This document shows positions 41,472 through 53,199 of a stretch of DNA of 64,000 bases, one piece after another. Within the stretch, counting starts at the first letter, position 1. Each line of letters opens with the position of its first letter. Position numbers and translations under genes: made by a program. This DNA comes from Lithodes maja (taxonomy: Eukaryota; Arthropoda; Malacostraca; Decapoda; Lithodidae). The notes beneath the pieces are model-generated. The model ran no database searches. It saw nothing but the letters and a program-made list of their open reading frames with translations, and was not told the origin of the DNA. The stretch covers positions 1-64,000 of the forward strand of contig JBAKBP010006552.1 of the NCBI GenBank assembly GCA_037953745.1, read 5' to 3'.

Positions 41472-41745
41472 GAGCTGAGTGGGGGTCTGGACTTACATTT
41501 CCAGGTTAGACCCCTCCGTGCAATCTTCCGCCCCCACGTCCCTCGCGGCCATCGAGGGGTGCAAGGGCGAAAACAACCTGTGGTAGCTCCCGAGATGAGG
41601 TGAGCGATCCGTTCGGCTAGGCGAGAAGGAGAACAAGGAGGAGACCGACCTGGAGAACCTACACATTTTTTGACGTGGAGGTTCCCCCGGTACGGTCCTT
41701 GCGTTCATGAGCGCCACGTTGACCTCCTCTACCCCCCTCACTTCG

Positions 41746-44510
41746 TCAAAAAGGGCGGCTCACCCCATCCCCTGTCCGTCGCGGGTCTGACCCCGTCGAA
41801 GTGCGGCCGGAAGTGGAAGGCTGGCCAGCCCCTTCTCGGCGGGGATGAAAGGGAGCAAGAACAGAAGTGCGAGGCGGAACCGACGCTCTGGCCTGCAACT
41901 TCCCTGTCCTGCGCCCTTTCTTGGCGGCAGCACTTGCGGCAGCACCCCAAAGAGGACCGTCAGAAGGACGGGACTGAGAAGACCCTGCTCGCGACACAGC
42001 GCGTCGTTGCGTGTCGTAAGCAGGGTCCGCCGACAGAGAAGCGTAGCGTTCCCAAGCATCCTGCGCAAAAAGCCCCGACGTATATAGCGCAGAGGACAAC
42101 AAACCATGACGAATATCCAAGGGGGCTTTCCGGCAGAACGAGGACCTTACAGTCTGGCGTTGCCGAGTTGCCTCGCACAAAACTGCCTTCAGCTCGGGAA
42201 CCAAAGACACCGCGAGCTGAAGGTGGATCCGCCAAACGTGGTCCAAACCCTCGCGAAGATCGCCTGGTGCAGTCGCCTCGATAAGCCGCAGGTGGTGAAC
42301 AGATGTCTGGAGGGAACCTAAAAGACAAGATAATAAGTTCGCCACCCTCTGTCGCAAGGTAAAATCCTTGTCGACAGAGGACTTATCTGGGTGAGAGAAG
42401 AACGGGTTAGCAATAGAACAAATTTCAAGTTTGGGCGCGCTTATCCAGGACCAGAACTTGCCGTCCAATCCGCCGACAGATACAAGAGGAGGCAAAAGCA
42501 GTGATGACTCCGGGGGAGGGACTGAAGTAGATCTGTCGACGGATCGGTTGGCGAATTCTAAGGCCTCAGCAAACCAGGCCTCCAATGGGAGAGGGTTATC
42601 GAGCACGACGGCTAAGCCTGGCTTACCGTCGTCGCACAAACCTGTCCCATAGGAGGACAGTCCCGTCAACACAGCCAGGGACTGAACATCCTGAAGGATG
42701 TCCTGGCGGCTGAAGTCTGACCAGATCTTAGTCCGAGGAGCAGACGGGGGCTTGGGCTTCACCGAAAAGTACTGAAGGTCAGGCCTTGTCGGGTAAGCCC
42801 GCACCTCCACGTCGGCCACCTGACCATCCACCCTGATCGCCCTGAACTGCATCTTGTCATTAATTTGCACCGACCAGCCAGATGGTAGGGCCCTCTCACC
42901 TGACGGGAAGCCGGTAGCACGCTCCGGGTGGGAGGCCTGCACCCCCTTCCAAACAGCCAAGGAGCCATAGAGGAGCGGCATGGTCCGCGACGGGACCTTG
43001 GTTTTCTGGATGGGGGGCAAGCGCGGACCCTGCCCTAGCAGACGGAGAACCCCCGCATGGGAGACAGCAGGGGCAACCTCCTGAGCTAGGGCAGGAGCAG
43101 TACGAGCCGACGACCGGGCAGGCGGAGAAGCTGGGCGAGAAGGAATGTGGTCCACTGCAGAAGGGAGGGGGACCCAGGGGTAGGTTGGGTGAGGCGCTGA
43201 GGTTGTGTCACCGCCAGAAGCGCGATAAGAGGGAGTCTTGCATCGCCTCCAAGCGCTCGTCGATGCGTGACACAACCCACCCCTGCATAGCCGACAATCG
43301 ATCCGAGAGAGGCGACCCCCCGAAGATTGTTCGGCCCGCAGGGGCGAGCGTGAGCGGGAGCGAGACCCACGACACGAACCAGCAGCGTCGCGGCCCAAGG
43401 AAGGCGAGCGACGACGGCTGTGTCGCCTCTGAGGGTCTCGTCCCCGATCACTAACGCCCGAGGGGGAAACATCACCATCCACCTCTTCCAGCGACACGTC
43501 AGCTCCTGAGAAAGGGGACCCCGAAACCTCGCTATACTCCACCGAGTCAAGAGGCGGGGTACCCCTCTGGCGAGACGGTAAGTGAAGGTCAGGGATAGAA
43601 GAATGAGGAGGAGCAAGATGACGGGAGTGGGAAGGCTGGCCGGGTGAAAGGAGGTCAGAAGGAGCCGCGGGGGGAAACAGAGCAAGGATCCCCGGAGCTG
43701 AGATAACAGCGCGGCCCGACACCGAGGCGGAGGAGGGAGGGACCTCCACCTTGGGACGAGACCGTAAAGGAAGAATAGGCACTGAAGCAGGTGAAGTAGC
43801 CAACTACATCCTGGCGGACCCTCCTGGACAGTGTAGGAGGAGGGAGCAGAGGGCCAGCCACAGCATGAACATCCGCGCGCGTAGAGGACAACGTAAGAGG
43901 ACGTCGTCTGGGCTGGGGAAGCGGGCGGAAGGTAGTAGAGCCCCTATCCGTAGAGGCCAGGGGAGGGCGCACAGGGGCAGAGCCGCTAACCCCGGCCTCA
44001 GGGCGATAACCATGACAAGGGCGATGGGCGTCCGTCAAGGCGATCAGGAGGACGACGAGGGGCAGTAGAGGACGGGCGATGAGGCGAGCGAGAGCGTGGA
44101 CGGAGCTGGGGATCCTCCAGACGAAGTGACGACCGGCCACGGGACCCAGGGGAGAGGGCCCGAGCAGGGAGAGGGCCAGGTGAACGGCCTTCAGTCGGGT
44201 CAGGGATATCCAAGGCGACGCGGATCCGGTCATCAACAAAGGCCGGGGAACGGTGGCCCACAGTCCTAATGTGGTGGGAGACTACCGCCCACACCGACTG
44301 AAGGGAAGCAGAGGCCACTGCCGCCGCTGAGGAACCAGGGCTATGGTCCACCACATCCACCAGGTCCATACACGGGCCACACAGAGCAGGGAGGTAGGCC
44401 GTAGAGGACACACATTGCGAGTGGCACAAGCAGGACTTGTGGCTCTCCAAGCACGGGGAGCTACAACCATGGCGAAAGCAAGGCATCCTACCTGCAATGG
44501 AAGAACACAC
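41746..44510 (-). CDS. DIRS gag-like ORF1 (frameshifted)
   Basis: Main open frame 43803-41746 (685 aa) is Ser/Pro/Arg-rich at first. A C-terminal helical region (LSCLLGSLQTSVHHLRLIEA...HVWRIHLQLAVSLVPELKAVL...GLLSSALYTSGLF) resembles DIRS gag. Upstream, 44491-43998 in another frame begins with a Cys/His-rich segment (CFRHGCSSPCLESHKSCLCH) followed by an arginine/serine region. At least two frame changes lie between 44050 and 43800. Copy 2 carries the homologous region at 56246-58183 and 58480-58790. Confidence 0.65.
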
Positions 44511-44617
44511 ACCATAATCAGCACGTCAACGGAGTAAGTGTAGAGAATGTCCAATAAGAACCAAGGAATGAGCATGGGAAAACAGTAACACACATGCAAA
44601 CCGGTATCCGTACTCAC
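44492..44617 (-). other. Candidate intron in the DIRS 5' region
   Basis: Sense minus: GGGTGAGTACGG (donor GT at 44617) and CTTCCATTGCAG/GTAGG (acceptor AG ending at 44492), 126 bp apart with a pyrimidine-rich tract before the acceptor. It lies between the untranslated leader and the Cys-rich start of gag. Copy 2 keeps the donor but not the acceptor. Inference from splice consensus only. Confidence 0.35.
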
Positions 44618-44867
44618 CCTAAACCGGGAGCACAGAGGTAGGTGAGTAGGGCGGGCGAGGTGGAAGAGCACTAGCAGAACCTGCAAAGATGGAGAAAGTG
44701 TTAACCACCACTCAACACCTTACATGCAGGGTCTATAACACCAGTAAAGTGCACACACTAATAGAGTTTCAGGCAACAAGATGACATAAAAAAGGTCAAC
44801 AGTGAAAGCCAACTATTTCCGCAAATTGGTGGGCCTATTGAGGCATAACCGTACCGACACAACCCTC

Positions 44868-44960
44868 CCGCAAATTTGCGGGACCCCCCAGCGAGCTCCG
44901 CAAATTTGCGGGGAGCCGAAACGTCCCAGAGGACCGAATCGAGCCCCCGCAAATTTGCGG
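44868..44960. repeat. Three CCGCAAATTTGCGG palindromes in the DIRS leader, copy 1
   Basis: Perfect 14-bp palindromes at 44868-44881, 44898-44911 and 44947-44960, with a degenerate fourth near 44818. Copy 2 has three at 59120, 59199 and 59249. Confidence 0.9.
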
Positions 44961-45241
44961 GACCGGCCGAGATGGTCCGGCGCCGAAAAAGCGAGAGGAG
45001 CGACTAGGGAATACCAAAATAAGCCACAAAAATGCGTCATCTCCGTATGAACTCCAAGCTTGGATGGCCATCAAGCTGAGCAGCGTCTTCCTTGATATAT
45101 GATCCTAACTCAACCGGTAAAGGGAGAGGCAAGGAAGACACACCAGGGGAGAGGAGGCACATCCCCCAGGAACCACCCAACCCACAGAGATAGAGCAAAG
45201 CTCATGAGGAGAAGTGGCAGGGAGGGTGGTTTAGCACAAAC

Positions 45242-45440
45242 AGGGGCCCCCCTGGGGTACCCCTGGATTGGGCAAAAAGATGATGAAAGGATGGAGGTGA
45301 AACATGAAGGGAAAACAAAAACCAGTAAACGAAACTGGTGAGAAAAAGGGTGGCCTAGCCGTGAGCAGAGAATGTGTCAGGGGCGAAAAAACCCTGTGGT
45401 GTGATGTAGGGGCCCCCCTGGGGTACCCCTGGAATATCAC
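45242..45440. repeat. Repeated GGGGCCCCCCTGGGGTACCC motif in the DIRS leader
   Basis: Occurs near 45242 and 45410, 168 bp apart, each followed by CCTGG. Copy 2 has the equivalents near 59548 and 59715 (GGGGTACC cores). Confidence 0.8.
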
Positions 45441-45484
45441 GAACCACCTGTCGCCCAGGCCCTTGAGACACAGTGAAGGCTCGA

Positions 45485-48400
45485 AAGGGGGGTAAAATGC
45501 CCCAGAACGAGAAGCCCACCACGGAAGCCACGAGCGAGAACAACAAAGAAACGGGAACAGAAACACCCGAAGGAAAGGCCCACAGAACGAAAGGACCAGG
45601 TGAGAGCAGATGCCCCATAGATCAGCGTGAGAGAAGAAAGAAGGAGAGAAGGCACCAAGCCAACCAGTTCAGACAGGCCGAAGCCCGCAGGGCTAAGCAG
45701 CTCCAAACCACACCTGCCTATCGCTTCTAACCACTGACCCTTCCCCCACCTCACGCATCAACTACCCCTCGTGTCCTACACCTCTTACCCGCCAGACTCT
45801 ACCTACATGATGATGAACATGAATACACCTTAATTTAATACACCCATGCCCTGTCCCTAAGTTAACATATCAATATCAACATACCCTCAAATACCTTGTC
45901 TTGCCAGACTAAGTTTCTGAAGACAAACCGCCCCCATAAATCTATGTATGTTCTTCCATCCGAGAAGTGATATGTTAACCCCCATGTCATAATTGATAAG
46001 ACACGATAATACCCACGGGTACACCATTGTATATATAACCATTATTCCTGTAAGACCTAGACAGAGATAATGACTGAAGATGTTAGCAACCATGCAGTAA
46101 CTCTAATTCTTACCCCAACCAGAGATTGTATAGATAACCCTCTTTTACCATTGTCTCGACGCATATCTACCACGAAACAATAACGAAGCTACCCCTACGA
46201 ACTGCCGCTTTCTTTGGTATATATTTATAGAAAACGCAGTTCCCAGGGAGAACTAGATCAGCAAGAAATCGTGTCAACTAATAGTGTCCATAACCCATCG
46301 TATTGACGAGTAATAATACACTATGTTTTTCTCTACTTTTATCCAGTCAAGCACACACCTACAGCTAACCTCCTCTTCCCCACAGTCCACATGATTCTAC
46401 AATTTCCAGACTCATATACCACCACCGATTGCTCATCCCCCGGTAGCGTTTGATTAACCTATCTTCCCTGTCGTTAACCCCCAGTCTAAGATACCAACTG
46501 TAGCCTAATGCCACCCCTACGCCCAGAGACCTTAGGGTCAAACTTCCACGTCGCCCCCCTTAACCCTCTCCCTCTCGTTAACCCCCCACGCTCCTCGACT
46601 CCCTCCTTACCTAGCCTCTCCACCATACCCCCTGAATATCCTTAACTTTTCCGTTACTAACATTCTCAAACCTTTTGTATATATACTCCTATCCAGCCTA
46701 CCTTCCCCCAGTAGGAAGGAACACCATTAGAACTTTACTAACCCTTTGCATGCCATCTATTCCCTCACAACCCCTTCACAACCCTGTACCAAATGATCGT
46801 CAGTGCGAGGCTAGCAGCCTCGCCAGTGACTAACCTCTATTGCCATACTTCCAGATAAATGTGGCAGAGTTAGCAACCCAGTCTCCACCACATCCAACAA
46901 ACCATGCAATTAACAACCCAACCAATTAAACCAGCTGATCAAGGCACCTTCGGTTTTGGTATTACGAACACCCACATCTGTCTCATAAACAGAGGGTTAT
47001 TACAAACACTTGTAATATGGCAAGCCCCCAGCCACAGCCGCCCAGACGACCATCACAGAGAGAGGATGCGCGCCTACCCCTTTCACCCACCCTAGGAGGG
47101 AGACCCCTACCCCTGCGGAGGTACACCTGACCCCTGTTTTGACTTCCGGGTCATTGCCAGGTAGCACAGGAATTCTTCCTATCAATGAACTAACCATGTA
47201 TGACTAACACCCTTACTAACCTCTATTAACCCACAATAACCCATTAACCTTTCTTGCATACTCCGATAACCAAATTAGCACCTCAGCTATACCATAGAAT
47301 GAAGACTGAGCAATCTAAGAGACGCTCCTATCAAAGATGTCCCAAACCTCCTCGCAAAGTAGATCCAGTCTCTCTCCCCTAAATACTTCCAGTATAGCCA
47401 AAATAGTACCTCTTACTAAGGCTCAGTTATATCACATTATGAAGGCTCCATACAGCCATGTGCCACAACAGTAATCACCACCTTACCTAGTTCCCGTATC
47501 AATTGAGAGCTCAAATAAGTCCATCAAAACTCGAGATCCCTATTGCCTACAGGGTCCAAAACCGAACCTATAAACAGAGCTCCAGCCCCCAGTAAAATCA
47601 GTTGAAAGATAGACACCAAACAGTGGCTGGTCCCTTGTGTTGACCTCTAGCTCTATCATTGTTTGTTCCTGAGAATTGAGTTCCAGAGCCTGCAGACTCC
47701 GTGGCAGATTTAGATAGAAGGATCTTTCCACGTAAAAGAAATCTACGTACACCTTATAACCTTCATACAGACCGGGAAGCTGAGCGATCGACGTGAGATG
47801 CGCTTGGCGTTAATTCCGATCCAGATTGACAGGAAGATCCTAATATCTGTGATTCAGGTCTAGAAACCAGAGGGTATATAAGAGTGTAACCAGCAACAAT
47901 CGCTAAGAGATCCGTCTTGAGAACTTTCTACATATGGACCATCTGGACGGCCGCGGAACCAGTCGTTAGCCCCCAACATCACGGACGCAAGATAACCAGG
48001 ACCAGACCAATCAAATACTATCCAAGATTCACTCTATCAGTGCTACAGTGTTACAGTGCTATTTAGAGACTCACTTATTAATATGTCTATGAAGTGGCTA
48101 TATCTTTGCCCCAGTATAATTCATATATAACCATTCAATTAGGAAGTGCTACGCGTATCAGTGTTTATTAATTAACAGGCGATATTAACTCTCGTAATTA
48201 CCCATATATCCAGATATTATTACATAGAAGTGAAACCCTAGTGATATCTGATGTTCGCCCACTGATTTGCGTTCTATGTGTTTCTGATACAAGAATATAA
48301 AACTTAGATCAGTACCCCCTGAGGTTACTAGAATTCCCGTGCTCTAAAATACGCGTGTCTAATCTAGTCTGTGAACTACTACTTGTGCACCAGAGCTACC

Positions 48401-49426
48401 AGTGATAAATCTGACAGTGAATATGAATCTATAAGTAACATTTATGGTCTCCAGTATATAAACTTGTGAATAAAGCCAGTGATCAGAAGATTAACCTAAC
48501 AAGTGCGCATGGGGGGTAATTGAAAACGTCCCCCTGTGCTGACGTATTTGAGGTGTTTCCGTCACTAAAATATTCATTGTACCATTAATAGCATTAATAA
48601 TTATCCATATGCGCCTATTATGGGTTGATTATAAAGGTATTAACCTGAAACAACAATAAAACGAGTGAAAACAGCGTTTGGATGGTCAAAATCGGAGATA
48701 TAGCCCGCGAGTTGTATAATGTATGGGTGAGGCAAGCTACCTTCCCGCCAATTTCCCCCAAGGCCACTGAGACACAGTCGATCGATACTCTCTCTCTCTC
48801 TCTTGCACTCGATTGCCATCAGTGATGACAACACCCTGCTTGCAACTCGCTAATGTTAGCACGAAAATATACCTCAGAATAAGGGAATAATAGGGAAAAT
48901 AGGTGATAACTGAAGGATAGGAGGAAAGTGGGGAAGGAGGGGAGGTAGAGGACTGAGATTTTGCATGGCCCAGGGGCCAAAAAAAAATAAAAAAATAAAA
49001 AAATAAAAATATATATATATTTTTTTTTCGATGTCAAAAGTTGATTTTTTATTTTACTTACTCACAAGAGTCTTCCCGCAGTCCGCCGGGGGAACTCTTA
49101 AGAGTCTCCCCGCAGCTCCCGGGTTAACACCTGAACATTGGAAGTGGGAGACTAGGCTCCATCCAGATCCACTTAATGCTAGTGTTGTTCAATTCTATCA
49201 TTTGTCTTGTACGAGTATTCATATCTTCTTATGCTTCATATTAATCATCAGCAAGAAAACTATAGAAGTGTGTACATCAATAAAAGTGATCGTGTGTCTT
49301 GTTACCGTGTGCTTATTTTGTGTTCTCTATTCCTCATACCTTGTTTTGTGCATGCAGCCTTCTATACCCAGTCAGTTAGAACTCACATTACCCAAGTTAA
49401 ATCCTGTAGAAAAACAGGGCATAACA
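45485..49426 (+). other. Probable LTR and flank of the downstream gypsy element
   Basis: C/A-rich, no coding sequence recognised. It precedes the primer-binding site at 49428 and contains a TATA-like GGTATATAAGAG at about 47874, so much of it is probably a long 5' LTR. It ends ATAACA at 49426. The LTR start cannot be fixed because the 3' LTR is outside the window. The first part (45485-45760) may be host flank or variant DIRS leader. The alpha MITE at 48491-49127 is inserted in it. Confidence 0.45.
48491..49127 (-). mobile_element. TTAA MITE family alpha, copy E (inverted)
   Basis: Minus-orientation copy: TTAA at 48491-48494 and 49124-49127, starting CCTAACAAGTGCGCATGGGG and ending ...CTCCCCGCAGCTCCCGGG. 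Interior matches copies A, B and D closely. Confidence 0.92.
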
Positions 49427-49507
49427 TTGGTGGCAGCGGTGGTTCTTGATTCGGATAAAAGGTTGCATTACATTGCAAGTTTGGAACAGCCAGAACACGA
49501 TAACATC

Positions 49508-50459
49508 ATGGCGCACCGTTCTCACATCCCCATCCCACATTATGATGGGGAGACTTACGAGATCGAAACGTTCATGGACATAGTGAAACCCGTACTTGAC
49601 CTAGTTTATACCACGGACGCAGAAAAGATAGCCGTGACATTAACGCACCTGGGAAAAGCCGTTTCCCTGGTTGCCTACCAAGTGCACCCTGCTCTCACAT
49701 GGGACGAATTTCGCCCAATAGTGATAGAGGCCATTAAGCCTTCGTTGGGCGTTTTCGTGGCCCACACCCGTATCCAAGACACTAAATTCGAAGGCGATCT
49801 AGATGCCACAGTGAATAAGATCGCCCAACATATCAAAGTGTCTTTCCCCACATTGACCAGAATCCAGCAAGAACAGCAGATTCTGGCAACCTTGTATCAA
49901 TATTGCCCTCAGCAGTAAAGGTTCATTTCCGTGTGCACGATTTCGTCGGATATCAAAAAGATTTTGGCCGTGCGCACAGAAACACCCACCCAAATCGCTG
50001 TAATCAAGAGGTTCCCCACACACCCGCAGCACCTCGACAACCAAAACCCCAAGGCTCAAACCTTCAACTCCAAGAATGCCTACCCATCCTCATCCTCCCA
50101 CAACAAACCTACCTACCCTTCCGGCAAGCCCCAACCCAGTAGGCCCCGGTTCCAACCTACCCAGCCACGCAGAATCTTCAACGAACAAAACCTACAACAC
50201 CTACCAAAGTAAGAACCCTACATTAGTGATTATCAACCCCTATGATTTCCCTGCCTGTAGTGCTAAGTGTGCCCTCTATCAAATTCGTGACTCTGCCAAA
50301 CCTCGCCCCTTTACTCCTCGCATTTCTGTAAATGAAGAGGAGTTGGGACAAGAGGAAGAAATGGAGGAAATGCACACCGAAGACATAGCCCATATCATGA
50401 CCTCAGACGATACCGAGGAAACCCTGGAGGAGGTAGATACCGACTCCCAGGATTTTTAA
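49508..50459 (+). pseudogene. Gypsy gag, interrupted
   Basis: The ATG at 49508 begins MAHRSHIPIPHYDGETYEIETFMD, and the capsid-like part continues to YCPQQ with an in-frame TAA at 49916. The same frame continues (RFISVCTISSDIKKILAVRTETPTQ) to 50212. A further acidic piece (NEEELGQEEEMEEMHTEDIAHIM) is in another frame (to 50459), so there is one nonsense codon and one frameshift. The middle is Pro/Asn/Ser-rich; no CCHC knuckle seen. Confidence 0.65.
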
Positions 50460-50476
50460 AGTATCCCCCGCCCACG

Positions 50477-50890
50477 ATGGCCTCGGCGGGGGACGCCATA
50501 ACTGATCGCACTGCCCCCATTTACTACATGGCCAAAATCAAGGAGATTCCTGTCCGCTTGTTAATCGACACGGGAGCTGCTAAGTCATGTTTGTTCAAGT
50601 CTTATTATGATCAACACCACCGACTATTTGGCCCCTTGTTACCTACCAAATCAGAACTAATCTCAGCTGCTGATACCTACTTAAATCTCCTAGGAGACAC
50701 TTTGCCCCTGTCAGTATCTACTCCTGCCCCCCATGCCCGTTGTTATCACTCGTTCACAGTATTTTCCTCCCACTGTAAACATTACGATGGTTTCCTTGGA
50801 CTTGATCTCCTTCAAAAACTCCAGGCCCAGGTTGACTGCGGCCAGAGGCTGATCTCATTAAAAAATAAAAATCCAACCCAAAGCCTCTGA
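50477..50890 (+). CDS. Gypsy aspartic protease
   Basis: 137-aa frame with active site LLIDTGAAKSCLF (residues about 30-42) and the flap/helix end DGFLGLDLLQKLQ. Intact as a domain. A Pro/Thr-rich linker with several stops follows (50891-51651). Confidence 0.82.
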   Translation: MASAGDAITDRTAPIYYMAKIKEIPVRLLIDTGAAKSCLFKSYYDQHHRLFGPLLPTKSELISAADTYLNLLGDTLPLSVSTPAPHARCYHSFTVFSSHCKHYDGFLGLDLLQKLQAQVDCGQRLISLKNKNPTQSL

Positions 50891-51651
50891 CAAACCAATC
50901 ACGCAGAAACCAGTTCACAAAAAAGAAAAACACCTCCACCCTCAACAAACTCCGAGTCAAGATTACCAAGTTGCAGCTAGCACTAAGGTAACTCCTAACC
51001 TCCCCCCTTGCCCCGAGTTCTCTCAAATATCACTCATTCCGTTGAAAAAATGCCTCAACAAACGAAAGAAGAAAAGTCCAAGCAACTCAAAGATGTAAAC
51101 CCCGCCATTTCTCCTAGCTCTGTCCAGGATCAATCCTCCCATGTTTGCAGGACAGACTCTTATGTATGTAAAAACCATTCTACCAAATATTTATGTACAC
51201 ATGTTTCCAGGGAAAATGCCGACCTATGTACCTAACAATGTTTTCCCCATGCCCCCAGAAATGCTCAGCTATTCCACAACCAACAAAATTTCCCTTGTGA
51301 CAGCTTTCCGTCAGGAGCTCCCTTCCACCCCCACACAATTCACACTCCTAAAAAACTTCAAAACCCCACACTTGACTCACCCCCTCATGACAGACAAACC
51401 CACCAATCCCATATAACCTCTAAACAAACCGTCACTGCCACTGACAAAACTCCCCAAATTCGTCCTTTTAACAACCACAAATCAGTACATCAGTCCTCCA
51501 CCAATAACCCATGTTCTATACCTAACTCTTCCCCCACCAACCCTCCGCAGTCCCACCAACAAATTCCGTTTTCTAAATCACTCACACCTCACCACTCTGA
51601 TCCTCCCACACTCGCCGTTAATCCCCCCCTCACGCGTGACCCCCCACCAAA
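50891..51651 (+). other. Degenerate linker between protease and RT
   Basis: Compositionally like the flanking pol (Pro, Thr, Asn, Ser rich) but with stops in all frames. No separate gene seen. Confidence 0.5.
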
Positions 51652-52321
51652 GTGATCCCCCCCCCCCCCCTCATGCGTACCGAGCACCTGCTAACCAGTC
51701 GGTTCCCCCACATCATTAGCCCAGCTGTAGTTCAAGATAAATGTCAAATTCCCCCCCGCCATCAAAAATGGGTTAACCTTCGACCCATACCCCAAACTCA
51801 CATGATATTTTCCCCCACTACCACGTCCACCAACCCCAATCGTTGCCTCCTACAACCCGCCATCATTTCCGCTCGCATAAACCACATTCTAGTGGCCAAT
51901 ATCTCTGAAGAATCCCTGACATTACCAAAAGGCCTCATCATAGGAGACCTCGAAACATTTGATGACCTCCCCATAGATTCCAAGGAAACCCCTACCAGTC
52001 TCAAATTACCCCCTCTCCCTGACACATTATCCGACCACCAAAAACACAGCATGTACGAACTATTGCTAGAGTTCAGTGACGTATTTGCCCAACAACCCAC
52101 TGAAATAGGACAGGCCGATGTTGAACAACATATCATTAACACCACAGGCCCCCCCATAAGACAACCATCCCGTAGAAAAAATCCCATACAACGCCAGGAA
52201 GAGGAACGCCAAGTCCAAGAGATGTTAGAGGCCGGAATTGCTACCCCGTCCATCAGCCCCTGGTCTTCCCCTGTTGTCCTAGTAAAAAAGAAAGATGGGT
52301 CAACCCGTTTTTGCGTAGATT
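51652..52321 (+). pseudogene. Gypsy RT, N-terminal part
   Basis: Frame gives FSDVFAQQPTEIGQ, IINTTGPPIRQPSRR and SPWSSPVVLVKKKDGSTRFCVD, the first conserved RT blocks. It is cut within the FCVDYRRLN motif by DIRS copy 2; the remainder starts at 60541. Confidence 0.9.
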
Positions 52322-52680
52322 GGGAGGTTTGACGTACCTCCCAACCTACCAAATAGGAAAACCTACTATTTGGTAGTAGTCTTGGAAAATCCAACGTCAA
52401 GGCTATTAACCTAATTGCAATGACGACTTGTCTATTTTGACTGCTATGTCGTCATTCCAACCGCGGTTAAAAAGAAAACGTCTAGAGTCTACTCCTTGTC
52501 TTGCTCTAGGAGACGTTGTACATTAACCAAAACTACCACCGAAGTTGAAAAAAGCATAGAAGAGAAGAAAAAGGGGTTTACCTTAGTTACCGCTTAAGGC
52601 CCATCCCGTGTTCCGTCATGTGCAGATCACTGTCGAACGTGCGCATGAGCGACCCTCTCTTTTTATCACATCTCACGTCA
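52322..52680. repeat. DIRS copy 2 right terminal repeat
   Basis: From about 52370 it matches the inverse of 60236-60540. The outermost about 50 bp (GGGAGGTTTGACGTACCTCC...) are extra, as in other DIRS elements, where the right repeat is slightly extended. Contains the unoccupied TTAA site of MITE copy D. Confidence 0.88.
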
Positions 52681-52731
52681 GCAGAAGAACGCGGATGGGC
52701 AGGGGTCCGGCGTGAGGGAGGGTATTATGTA

Positions 52732-52843
52732 CGTTGGATTTTCCAAGACTACTACCAAATAGTAGGTTTTCCTATTTGGTAGGTTGGGAGGTACGTCAAA
52801 CCTCCCAATTTGTTAGTAGTCTTGGCAAATCCAACGTCAAGGC
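52732..52843 (-). repeat. DIRS internal complementary region, copy 2
   Basis: Bases 52732-52806 are the exact inverse of the outer right end, and 52807-52843 match the outer left end (AATTTGTTAGTAGTCTTGG...), so the two element ends are joined here. Confidence 0.9.
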
Positions 52844-53199
52844 TGCATAACAAATAGGAGGAGGACATCCAAGCCCAACCTACCAAAAAAACCAATGCAT
52901 AAAACAAAAGTATGAATGACAAAGACACAATTTAAACAAGAGAGTCTAATAAAAGAGTGAAAAACTGAGGAGTAGCTAAAAAGAACAGTTTTAACACATG
53001 CCCGTCATTCATAGTAATGCAAAAACATAGACTTGTCTGAAACCAAAAAGGTACCGTACCCAAAATCCCTTTTCTTCAAAAACCAACAAAAACACTGAAC
53101 ACAAGAACAAAACACAATTTTCAATGTGGCAAAAACACTTATGTACTGTATACATATAACATAATCCCAAACTTGTAATCCAGTGTTGCAAACCCGTAC

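Larger units (their letters stand above)
37183..45484 (-). mobile_element. DIRS-like retrotransposon, copy 1 (5' truncated)
   Basis: Sense minus: gag (44510-41746), RT with a truncated RNase H (41470-40350), tyrosine recombinase (40306-39320), internal complementary region (38880-38769) and right terminal repeat (from 38764 down to 37183). It contains a retroposon and an alpha MITE. The left terminal repeat expected beyond 45484 is absent: alignment to copy 2 stops at about 45484 (equivalent 59792). RNase H has an internal deletion and the recombinase has lost its Tyr, so it is not autonomous. Confidence 0.9.

Noticed and set aside
52322..52806. A separate 485-bp DNA transposon with about 75-bp terminal inverted repeats
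   Set aside because: The inverted pair is explained better as the DIRS right end and the internal complementary region, since the latter also carries the left-end sequence.
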